Of a stretch of 64,000 nt of DNA, positions 26,758 to 33,760 are shown piece by piece; positions within the stretch are counted from its first letter, which is position 1, and every line of letters starts with the position of its first letter. Below the pieces are notes generated by a model. That model made no database searches. It was not told where the DNA came from and saw only the letters and a program-made list of their open reading frames with translations. This DNA comes from Polymorphobacter fuscus. Lineage in GTDB: Bacteria; Pseudomonadota; Alphaproteobacteria; Sphingomonadales; Sphingomonadaceae. Location: contig NZ_JAATJI010000001.1 of the NCBI RefSeq assembly GCF_011927825.1, positions 2,170,001 through 2,234,000 of the forward strand. The letters run 5' to 3'. A program made the position numbers and the translations under genes.

Positions 26758-27423
26758 TTACTGCAGCCAGACCGGGTCCTTGAGGGTCGCGACAAAGGCC
26801 GCGTGACGCTCCAGTTCCTCGGGCAGGGCGACATGGTCGCGGATGCCGAAATTGACCCGGTCGACGACCAGCTCGACCTCCACCGCCTCGGTGGCAAGGT
26901 CGAAACCGATCTGGCGGCCACCGGTCAGCTCGACATAAACCCGCGCCAGCAACTCGGCGTCGATCAACGCGCCATGCTTGGTGCGCCCCGACAGGTCGAT
27001 GCCATAGCGGCTGCACAGCGCATCGAGCGTGTGCTTGGCACCCGGGTTGATCTTGCGCGAAATCTCCAGCGTGTCGATCGAGCGGGTATGCGGGATCAGC
27101 GGCAGGTTTGCCCGCTTCAGCTCGTAATTGAGGAATTCCATGTCGAACGCCGCATTGTGCGCCACCAGCGGCGCATCGCCGATGAACGCCAGGAATTCGT
27201 CGACCACCATCTCGAACACCGGCTGGCCGGTCAGGAACGCCGTCGACAGGCCATGCACCGCCTGGGCATCCTTGGGCATCGCCCGGCACGGATCGATATA
27301 GGTGTGAAACGTGCGACCGGTGACGACCTTGCCGATCATCTCGACGGCGCCGATCTCGACAATGCGATGACCATCACCCGGAAAGATGCCGGTGGTTTCC
27401 GTGTCCCAGACGATTTCGCGCAT
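26758..27423 (-). CDS. dnaQ: DNA polymerase III epsilon subunit (proofreading)
   Basis: A 221-residue 3'-5' exonuclease that proofreads for the replicative polymerase. The DEDDh motifs are complete: DTETTG at residues 7-12, HNAAFDMEFLNYEL at about 94-107, and KHTLDALCSRYGIDL with H and D further on in TKHGALIDAELLARVY. The C-terminal helix that binds the alpha subunit follows. It belongs to the origin-proximal order dnaQ-coaE-aroE-maf-PPSR seen in Caulobacter, but here an islet of about 1.2 kb separates it from coaE. Confidence 0.95.
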   Translation of the reverse strand: MREIVWDTETTGIFPGDGHRIVEIGAVEMIGKVVTGRTFHTYIDPCRAMPKDAQAVHGLSTAFLTGQPVFEMVVDEFLAFIGDAPLVAHNAAFDMEFLNYELKRANLPLIPHTRSIDTLEISRKINPGAKHTLDALCSRYGIDLSGRTKHGALIDAELLARVYVELTGGRQIGFDLATEAVEVELVVDRVNFGIRDHVALPEELERHAAFVATLKDPVWLQ

Positions 27424-27472
27424 GGCGGGGCTGTAGCGATTTTGCGGCGTTTTGAGAAGAGCCCCCGGCAGG

Positions 27473-27491
27473 GCAGGGGGTTACCCCCTGC
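27473..27491. repeat. GC hairpin at islet edge
   Basis: Perfect hairpin GCAGGGGG-TTA-CCCCCTGC, 49 bases upstream of dnaQ. In-frame reading gives GGYPLHPF, a phrase I associate with short intergenic repeats of alphaproteobacterial genomes. It marks the left edge of the islet between dnaQ and coaE. Confidence 0.4.
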
Positions 27492-27586
27492 ACCCGTTTA
27501 TGGGCGGGTCAGTTGACCCAAACGACGGCTTTCGCCCAAATGCGAACATTGTTTGGCATAAGCGGTCAGCGTATCGGTGCCGGGTT

Positions 27587-28267
27587 ATGTCCCCGATTGC
27601 CACCTCGCTGAATTTTCAGAGCCACGGTGCGGAACGCCTGCCGGGTGCCGTAGCCAGAGATCTCGCCGCACTGCGCGGCTCCATAGCTTACCTCCCGGCA
27701 GATCACGCCGGCATCCGCATAAGAGGGGTTGCAACACTAACCCCATTCCTCGCATCGCATGGCTCGATCGGCGCGATTGCCGCCTGCACCCTCGGTCCAA
27801 GGAGCCGACCGGTTCGGGCCGTCCTGTTTGACAAGACCGCAGGAACCAATTGGTCGCTGGCTTGGCACCAAGATCGCACCATTTGTGTGGAACGGCGCGA
27901 TGAGGTTCAAGGCTTCGGCCCGTGGACCACGAAGCAAGGGATGCAGCACGTCGCTCCGCCCTTTGAGCTGCTGTCTCGCATGGTGACGTTGCGCATCCAT
28001 TTGGACGACGTTCCCGCGACCAATGCCCCACTGCTGATCGCGCCCGGTTCGCATAAACATGGTCGCATTCCAGTCGGTGGAATTGACGCCGTTGTGCGCC
28101 AGTGTGGCACGTACACCTGCCTCGCAGATGCTGGAGACGTGTGGATTTATGCGACCCCGATCCTGCACGCATCGGAAGCCGCCGCTAAGCCCGCCCGCCG
28201 GCGGGTTTTGCAGGTCGACTTCGCAGCGGAGGAGCTTCCGGGCGGGTTAGAATGGCTAGGCGTCTGA
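27587..28267 (+). CDS. Phytanoyl-CoA dioxygenase family protein
   Basis: A 226-residue Fe(II)/2-oxoglutarate oxygenase of the PhyH-like family. The iron ligands fit the facial triad: H and D in WHQDRTICV at about residues 94-96 and the distal H in TPILHAS at about 202; the 2-oxoglutarate arginine is probably in ARRRVLQVDFA shortly after. The stretch NAPLLIAPGSHKHGRIP is typical of the family. The substrate is unknown. Base composition is lower in GC than the flanking dnaQ and coaE, and the gene points against them, which supports acquisition by transfer. I chose the ATG at 27587; the longer reading includes the hairpin repeat. Confidence 0.82.
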   Translation: MSPIATSLNFQSHGAERLPGAVARDLAALRGSIAYLPADHAGIRIRGVATLTPFLASHGSIGAIAACTLGPRSRPVRAVLFDKTAGTNWSLAWHQDRTICVERRDEVQGFGPWTTKQGMQHVAPPFELLSRMVTLRIHLDDVPATNAPLLIAPGSHKHGRIPVGGIDAVVRQCGTYTCLADAGDVWIYATPILHASEAAAKPARRRVLQVDFAAEELPGGLEWLGV

Positions 28268-28378
28268 TGGCAGATTCCCGCCCTATCCCGGTAGCTCGCG
28301 CACGTCGGAGGGGCATCAGGGGGACTTGGCAACTATCGCTCAGTGGCGGACATTAGCACCGTCTGATAAGCCAACGGG

Positions 28379-28618
28379 ATGAAGGGCCAGCAAGAGAAGG
28401 CGGCTTACGCTGCGCGCACCATTCGGACCTTTTTGGACGAAACATGCGGCCCATACGAATGGGACGATTTCACCTCATGCTCCCTTCGCGATCCCGAGGT
28501 TGATAGTATCCGGCTTCGAGCGAGCAGTGTAGACCTTCCAGTGAGCGCTGACGGAGAGCGAGAGCTTCTGGCGTTGGCGGACGAGGCTGATCGTCTCGCC
28601 ACGGGCAACGACGGCTAA
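28379..28618 (+). CDS. Small hypothetical acidic protein
   Basis: A 79-residue acidic, hydrophilic protein (MKGQQEKAAYAARTIRTFLDETC...) with two cysteines in the first half (ETCGPYEW and SCSLRDP). It has no membrane segment or signal. The length, regular start and codon pattern make it a plausible gene, but I do not recognise the family. It shares the lower-GC islet with the dioxygenase, 111 bases downstream of it. Flanking bases hold degenerate CGGACRTT-type words often seen as intergenic debris in sphingomonads. Confidence 0.5.
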   Translation: MKGQQEKAAYAARTIRTFLDETCGPYEWDDFTSCSLRDPEVDSIRLRASSVDLPVSADGERELLALADEADRLATGNDG

Positions 28619-28676
28619 CCACCCATAACGGACGTTCTGCATAGTCGGTAATGAAAGGATTTGGGGTGAAGGGGCC

Positions 28677-29267
28677 TCAGGCGCCTTCACGACGGAGGCG
28701 CTCCACGACACGGCGCACCGCCATCCATGTCACTCGTCGGCCCCGCCCGGTTTCGATCACGACATCGGCGCGCCGCCGCTTCTCAGCGTCGGGCATCTGT
28801 GACTTGAGGATCGCGGCGAACTTGGCCCGCGTCATGCCCGGCCGGGCGAGCACGCGCGCGCGTTGGACGCGCAAGGGGGCGCTGACGACGATGGTCAGGT
28901 CGCAGCGCCGCCAGCCGCCCTTTTCAAACAAGAGTGGCACGTCGAGAACGACGGCGCGTTTCAGCCGGTGGCGGGCGAGGAAGTTCGACTGCGCTTCGCC
29001 GACGAGCGGGTGGAGGATGGCTTCAAGCTGTTTGAGCGCAGCGGGGTTGCCGAAGACCTGCGCGCCGAGTTTTTCGCGGTGGAGCCCGCCGGCGTGGGTG
29101 GTGCCGGCGAAGATGGCCTCGATGGCGGGCAGGGCGCGGCCGCCCGGACCCTGGAGGGCGCGGACGGCGGCATCGGCATCGAACACCGGGATGCCCGACC
29201 GTTCGAACATCGCGGCGACGGTCGATTTGCCCATGCCGATCGATCCGGTGAGGCCGATGATGATCAT
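28677..29267 (-). CDS. coaE: Dephospho-CoA kinase
   Basis: CoaE phosphorylates dephospho-CoA on the ribose 3'-OH, the last step of coenzyme A synthesis. The 196-residue protein has the P-loop GLTGSIGMGKST at residues 5-16, then DADAAVRAL (substrate aspartate), VLDVPLLFEKGG and the lid with RPGMTRAKFAAIL followed by QMPDAEKRRRADVVIETG. Its ATG overlaps the aroE stop as ATGA. A much longer open frame continues upstream inside aroE but is not coding. Confidence 0.95.
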   Translation of the reverse strand: MIIIGLTGSIGMGKSTVAAMFERSGIPVFDADAAVRALQGPGGRALPAIEAIFAGTTHAGGLHREKLGAQVFGNPAALKQLEAILHPLVGEAQSNFLARHRLKRAVVLDVPLLFEKGGWRRCDLTIVVSAPLRVQRARVLARPGMTRAKFAAILKSQMPDAEKRRRADVVIETGRGRRVTWMAVRRVVERLRREGA

Positions 29268-30091
29268 CGGGTCAGCAACGCGCGCAGTTCGGCATCGTGC
29301 TGGCGCGGCGCCGGCGCGTCGTAAAAGGCGGCGAACGCCGTCGCCGCCTGGCCGACGAGCATCTGCAGGCCGTCGATGACCGGCATGGTGCGCGCGCGCG
29401 CCGCCGCCAGCAGCGGGGTTTCGAGCGGGGCATAGACGGCGTCGAACACCGTTGTCGTGACGGGCAGCCGCGACAGGTCGACGGGCAGCGGCGGCTGGCC
29501 GGCCATGCCGAGGCTGGTGGCGTTGAAGAACAGCGCCGTTTGATCGGCATCGGGCCAGGGCGCGTCGAATGCCAGCACCGACCCGGCCGTGCCCGCGTTG
29601 GCGAGCATCGCCTCGCCCTTGGCGCGGTCGCGCGCCAGGACGGTCACCGATGCTGCACCGGCGACGACCGCGGCGGTGATCGCGGCGCGTGCGGCGCCGC
29701 CGGTGCCGGCGATCATCACGCTGCGCCCGGCAAGGTCGAGGTGCGCGATGGGCTCCAGCACGCCGTCGATATCGGTGTTGGCGCCGGCGATGCTGCCGTC
29801 GGCGGTGACGGTGACGGTGTTGACGGCGCCCATGGCGCGCGCCGAGTCGGCCAGCGTATCGAGGTGATCGATGACCGCGATCTTGTGCGGCACGGTGATG
29901 TTGACGCCGCGCAGGCCGAGCGCCGGCAGGGCGCGGATGGCGGCGCCGAGCGCGTCGGGATGGACGGGAAAGCGCGAATAATCGCCGTCCAACCCCAGCT
30001 TGCCGAGCCAGAAACGGTGGATGACCGGCGACTTCGAATGCGCCACTGGCCAGCCGAAGATGCCGGCGCTGGCGGGCTGCAGCCGCGTCAT
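29264..30091 (-). CDS. aroE: Shikimate dehydrogenase
   Basis: AroE reduces 3-dehydroshikimate to shikimate with NADPH. The 275-residue protein shows VAHSKSPVIHRFW at about residues 15-27 (shikimate site), GVNITVPHK with the catalytic lysine at about 67, AVNTVTVTADGSIAGANTDIDG, the nucleotide loop GTGGAARAA at about 131 and FNATSLGMAGQPPLP. The start at 30091 overlaps the maf stop as ATGA, and the stop overlaps coaE, so maf, aroE and coaE are translated in series. Confidence 0.96.
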   Translation of the reverse strand: MTRLQPASAGIFGWPVAHSKSPVIHRFWLGKLGLDGDYSRFPVHPDALGAAIRALPALGLRGVNITVPHKIAVIDHLDTLADSARAMGAVNTVTVTADGSIAGANTDIDGVLEPIAHLDLAGRSVMIAGTGGAARAAITAAVVAGAASVTVLARDRAKGEAMLANAGTAGSVLAFDAPWPDADQTALFFNATSLGMAGQPPLPVDLSRLPVTTTVFDAVYAPLETPLLAAARARTMPVIDGLQMLVGQAATAFAAFYDAPAPRQHDAELRALLTR

Positions 30092-30681
30092 GTCGCCAGC
30101 ACGCCGCGATCGCGCAGGTAACCGAGCACCGCCAGCAGCGGCAGGCCGCGCACGGTGAACTGGTCGCCGTCGACGCGGGTGAACAGCTGCGCGCCCAGCC
30201 CCTCGATGCGATAGCAGCCGACGCAGCCGAGCACCGCATCGCCTTCGGCATCGAGATAATCGGCGATGAACGCGTCCGACAGCGATCGCATCGTCAGCCG
30301 CACCGACCCGCCGGCGCGCCACACCGGTTCGCCGTTTTCGGCGATGACAGCGGCGGAGATCAGCCGGTGGGTGGCACCCGACAACCGGCGCAGCTGTGCC
30401 TCCGCGCCGGCGCGGGTTTCCGGCTTGGCGATCAGCCCGCCATCGGCAGCCACGACGACCGAATCGGCGCCCAGCACCAGCACGCCCGGCAATTTGCGCG
30501 CGATCTTGACGGCCTTCAGTTCGGCGAGTGCATCGGCGATGCGATCGGGCGTCGCGCCGGCGGCGACGAGCCCGGCGGTGACACCGTCTTCGTCGACATG
30601 CGCCGGCACCGCGTCATGCGCGACGCCGGCGGCGGCGAGCATGGCGCGCCGCGCCGGGCTCTGGCTGGCCAGCACGATCAT
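30088..30681 (-). CDS. maf: Maf family nucleoside triphosphate pyrophosphatase
   Basis: A 197-residue Maf-like protein, a nucleotide house-cleaning pyrophosphatase. The N-terminal ILASQSPARRAMLAAAG is the diagnostic substrate loop; GADSVVVAADGGLIAKPE carries the catalytic aspartate and lysine; YLDAEGDAVLGCVGCYRIEGLGAQLF is the conserved C-terminal stretch. Relatives hydrolyse dTTP/UTP or modified nucleotides. It is 7 bases downstream of the kinase-pyrophosphorylase gene and overlaps aroE. Confidence 0.94.
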   Translation of the reverse strand: MIVLASQSPARRAMLAAAGVAHDAVPAHVDEDGVTAGLVAAGATPDRIADALAELKAVKIARKLPGVLVLGADSVVVAADGGLIAKPETRAGAEAQLRRLSGATHRLISAAVIAENGEPVWRAGGSVRLTMRSLSDAFIADYLDAEGDAVLGCVGCYRIEGLGAQLFTRVDGDQFTVRGLPLLAVLGYLRDRGVLAT

Positions 30682-30688
30682 CGGACCA

Positions 30689-31537
30689 TCACCGGGGTAC
30701 CGGCCCGCTCGGGCCGCGCTGGGTGCGGCCCTGGAAAAGGTTGATGATTGCGGCGGCCGTTTCCTCGATCGACCGGCGCGTCACGTCGATGACCGGAATA
30801 TCATGGTCCGCGAACAGCCGCCGGGCATAGGCGACCTCGCTTTCGATATGTGCTGCATCGACATAATCGGTGTCGGGCGCCTGGCCGATGGTCAGCAGCC
30901 GGTTGCGCCGGATCGTCAGCAGCCGTTCGGGCGCCGTCGTCAGCCCGACGACCAGCGGCCGCTTCAGCGTGAACAGCAGCGCGGGCGGCGGCGATTGCGG
31001 GACGATGGGAATATTGGCGGTCTTGTAGCCGCGGTTGGCGAGATAGATCGACGTCGGCGTCTTGGAGGTGCGCGACACGCCGGCCAGGACGATATCGGCT
31101 TCCTCCCAGTTTTCGTGGGCGGCGCCATCGTCATGGACCATGGTGAAGTTGATCGCGTCGATACGATCGAAATAGGCCTTGTCCATGATGTGCTGGCGCC
31201 CCGGCCGGCGCGTCGCGGCCTGGTCGAGCAGATCGGACAGCGCGCCGATCATCGGATCGAGCGGCGAGACGATGGGCAGCCCCAGGCTGGCGCAGCGCTG
31301 CTCGAGCCGGTCGCGGACGCCGCCATCGACAAGGGTGTAGATAATAAGGCCCGGCTGGCGGGCGATCGCCTCGATGACGCGGTCGAGATGGCCTTCGGAT
31401 CGCACCATCGGCCAGAAATGCTTGATCCCTTCCACACCTTCGAACCGCGCCAGCCCGGCCTTGGCGATCGATTCGAGCGTTTCGCCGGTCGAATCGCTGA
31501 CCAGGTGGAGATGGAGGCGGGACGGCTCGAGAGTCAT
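30689..31537 (-). CDS. Kinase/pyrophosphorylase (PPSR/PDRP, DUF299)
   Basis: A 282-residue protein of the bifunctional serine/threonine kinase and phosphorylase family that regulates PEP synthetase or PPDK by reversible phosphorylation. The opening LHLHLVSDSTGETLESIAKA and the P-loop-like GVSRTSKTPTSIYLA at about residues 150-164 are diagnostic. The ATG at 31537 follows GGAGG. In Caulobacter the homologous gene (called RP001 in Rickettsia) is the first gene left of the chromosomal origin, with hemE on the other side; the same arrangement is found here. Confidence 0.93.
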   Translation of the reverse strand: MTLEPSRLHLHLVSDSTGETLESIAKAGLARFEGVEGIKHFWPMVRSEGHLDRVIEAIARQPGLIIYTLVDGGVRDRLEQRCASLGLPIVSPLDPMIGALSDLLDQAATRRPGRQHIMDKAYFDRIDAINFTMVHDDGAAHENWEEADIVLAGVSRTSKTPTSIYLANRGYKTANIPIVPQSPPPALLFTLKRPLVVGLTTAPERLLTIRRNRLLTIGQAPDTDYVDAAHIESEVAYARRLFADHDIPVIDVTRRSIEETAAAIINLFQGRTQRGPSGPVPR

Positions 31538-31965
31538 GAAGGGCCTCCGGCGGCTGGGGCCCGAGGTACTGACGCGAAAAGACCGGGGATGAGACTGGGG
31601 ATAACCATGGGGCGCCATGGTTATGGCGCGGCGAGCGCCGGGGGCAAGCGGCTTTTGCGACAGTTCCGACCGATTCCTCCCGCCCGCCGGGATGAGTCGC
31701 GAACCGCTTATCCCGCTGGGGAAGACTCCACAGGGCAGCCTGTGGATAACGGGGACAGTTTTCGCGACTCGCCGAGATTGAGGACTCTAGCCGCGCGCCG
31801 GATTGTGGACAGGCCGGTGCGGCGCCAACAATCCCCAAATGGGTCGGGTGACAACTACCATCGCATTTTCGATTCAAGATTGAATTGCAGATGGCCCGTT
31901 GCCGGTAGTGGCGCGCGGCGCGACTGGCCCTTGACCCATGGCCGGTTTCGCGGTGATGGGTCGGC
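31538..31965. other. oriC: Probable chromosomal replication origin (oriC)
   Basis: This 428-base gap between the divergent kinase-pyrophosphorylase gene and hemE corresponds to the Cori position of Caulobacter. It contains a perfect DnaA box TGTGGATAA (31741-31749, reverse of TTATCCACA), a one-mismatch box TGGGGATAA (31596-31604), weaker sites TTATCCCGC (31708-31716) and TGTGGACAG (31804-31812), and six GANTC sites between 31672 and 31875. An AT-richer stretch at about 31863-31890 could be the unwinding element. Genes on both sides are transcribed away from it. The gap must also carry the hemE and PPSR promoters. Confidence 0.8.
31694..31770. repeat. Nested inverted repeats around the DnaA box
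   Basis: Outer perfect 10-base arms GAGTCGCGAA (31694-31703) and TTCGCGACTC (31761-31770), each carrying a GANTC site. Inside them is a second pair, TCCACAGG and CCTGTGGA (31727-31734 and 31739-31746), whose right arm is part of the perfect DnaA box; TTATCC (31708) and GGATAA (31744) also face each other. This is more symmetry than chance predicts and looks like the organised core of the origin. Confidence 0.75.
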
Positions 31966-33009
31966 ATGATTTCGAACCCGACGCCGACCGATCCCCCCCT
32001 GCTCGCCGTGCTGAAAGGCGACCGCCGCGATCCGCCGCCGGTTTGGCTGATGCGCCAGGCCGGGCGGTACCTTCCCGAATATCGGGCGCTGCGGGCCGAA
32101 AAGGGCGGTTTCCTGGCACTGGTTTATGACAGCGACGCAGCCGCAGAGATCACGCTGCAGCCGATCCGCCGCTTCGGCATGGATGGCGCCATCCTGTTTT
32201 CGGACATTTTGATCGTGCCGCACGCCATCGGCCAGGGCCTGACCTTCGGCCCCGGCGAAGGCCCGCAGCTGACGCCGCCGCTGAGCGATGCGCGGTTCGA
32301 TGCGCTGGTGGCAAAGCCCGAATATCTGGCCAGGATCTACGAGACCGTGGCCAAGGTGAAGGCGCAGCTCGGCCACGAAACCACCATGCTCGGCTTTGCC
32401 GGTTCGCCGTGGACGGTTGCCACCTATATGGTCGCCGGCCATGGCAGCAAGGACCAGGGCGAAACCCGGCGGCTGGCCTATACCGATCCGCAGGGCTTCC
32501 AGGCGCTCATCGACAAGATCGTCGCTGTCACCGTAGATTATCTGTCGGGCCAGATCGAGGCCGGCGCACAGGCGGTGCAGCTGTTCGACAGCTGGGCCGG
32601 GACGCTGTCGCCGGCGCAGTTCGAACGCTGGGTGATCGCGCCGACCGCCGATATCGTCGGCCGGCTGATGGTCCGCCATGGCGATGTGCCGATCATCGGC
32701 TTTCCCAAGGGCGCCGGCGCCAAGCTGGCCGCCTATGCGGCCGAAACCGGAGTCGATGCCGTCGGCCTCGATGAAACCATCGATCCCCAATGGGCCGATG
32801 CGATGTTGCCGCCGGGAATGCCGGTGCAGGGCAATCTCGATCCGCTGGCGCTGATCGCCGGGGGGGACGCGCTGGTGACGGCGGTCAATCGCATCCGGGC
32901 GGCGTTCGACACCCGGCCCCACGTCTTCAACCTTGGCCATGGCATCCTGCCCGATGCGCCAATCGCCCATGTCGAACAGCTGATGGCGATGCTGCGGAAG
33001 CCTTTCTGA
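31966..33009 (+). CDS. hemE: Uroporphyrinogen decarboxylase
   Basis: HemE removes four acetate carboxyls from uroporphyrinogen III to give coproporphyrinogen III in heme synthesis. The 347-residue protein has the signature WLMRQAGRYLPEYRALR at about residues 27-43, the catalytic aspartate in ILFSDILIVP at about 84, GFAGSPWTVATYM, and the histidine stretch HVFNLGHGILPD near the C-terminus. It is the first gene right of the probable origin and 1 base upstream of hemJ. Confidence 0.97.
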   Translation: MISNPTPTDPPLLAVLKGDRRDPPPVWLMRQAGRYLPEYRALRAEKGGFLALVYDSDAAAEITLQPIRRFGMDGAILFSDILIVPHAIGQGLTFGPGEGPQLTPPLSDARFDALVAKPEYLARIYETVAKVKAQLGHETTMLGFAGSPWTVATYMVAGHGSKDQGETRRLAYTDPQGFQALIDKIVAVTVDYLSGQIEAGAQAVQLFDSWAGTLSPAQFERWVIAPTADIVGRLMVRHGDVPIIGFPKGAGAKLAAYAAETGVDAVGLDETIDPQWADAMLPPGMPVQGNLDPLALIAGGDALVTAVNRIRAAFDTRPHVFNLGHGILPDAPIAHVEQLMAMLRKPF

Positions 33010-33010
33010 C

Positions 33011-33457
33011 ATGGATCACGCCGTCGGCTGGCTCGGGGACGCCTATCTGTGGGTCAAGGCGCTGCACGTCATCTTCGTCATCTTCTGGATGGCGGGGCTG
33101 TTCATGCTGCCGCGGTTCCTGGTGTATTGGTCGCAGGTTGCGCCGGGCACCCCGGAAAATGACCTTTGGGCGGAACGCTGTGCCCGGCTCAAACGCATCA
33201 TCCTCAACCCCGGCATGATCGTCGTCTGGGTGCTCGGCATCATGCTGGCGTTTCACCTGGGATGGCCGGGCTGGCTGATGGCGAAGTTTCTCGTCGTCTT
33301 CGGCCTGTCGGGATTTCACGGCTGGATGATCGGTGCGGCGCGCAAATTCGCAGCCGGCGAGCGGCCGTACGCCGAAAAGACGCTGCGGCTGGTCAATGAA
33401 ATTCCGTCGCTGACGACGATCGTCATCGTCATCCTGGTGGTGGTAAAGCCCTTCTGA
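33011..33457 (+). CDS. hemJ: Protoporphyrinogen oxidase HemJ
   Basis: A 148-residue inner-membrane protein with four to five hydrophobic segments. HemJ oxidises protoporphyrinogen IX to protoporphyrin IX in most alphaproteobacteria and cyanobacteria. The conserved histidine is in WVKALHVIFVIFWMAGLFMLPR at about residue 19; further family marks are NPGMIVVWVLGIML and GFHGWMIGAARKFAAGER, and the C-terminus ends IVVVKPF. One base separates it from hemE, a normal pairing, so both heme genes share a transcript. Confidence 0.93.
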   Translation: MDHAVGWLGDAYLWVKALHVIFVIFWMAGLFMLPRFLVYWSQVAPGTPENDLWAERCARLKRIILNPGMIVVWVLGIMLAFHLGWPGWLMAKFLVVFGLSGFHGWMIGAARKFAAGERPYAEKTLRLVNEIPSLTTIVIVILVVVKPF

Positions 33458-33760
33458 CGCTGGCGGGGGGCAGCATCCCGCGCGTCGCCATACTCTGGTG
33501 CTGCGCTGCGGCATGGTTGCAGCGAATATACCCATCTGAACCGATTCGCCGCCAGGGTGTGCGATCGGACGCGGCATAGCGCCGCGACAGCGCCTATCCG
33601 AATATCCTTCGGCAATTTCGGCAAAAGCGCCGGGATATTCTAATCTGTCGCGCATTAAACCCAACATATTCTGGTTAATGGCGGTTATGTTACAAATGTC
33701 GATCCGGATAGAAGTCGGACGCATGGGGTGGGCTGCGGGACTTTCAGGAGGGGGCATTTC
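33458..33760 (+). promoter_or_regulatory. Intergenic region before TonB receptor
   Basis: This 303-base region holds no gene I can support. The part from about 33600 to 33710 is distinctly AT-rich for this genome and probably contains the promoter. Inverted arms GAATATCC (33600-33607) and GGATATTC (33633-33640), centres 33 bases apart, are a candidate operator. An AGGAGGGGG ribosome site precedes the receptor start. Confidence 0.4.
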
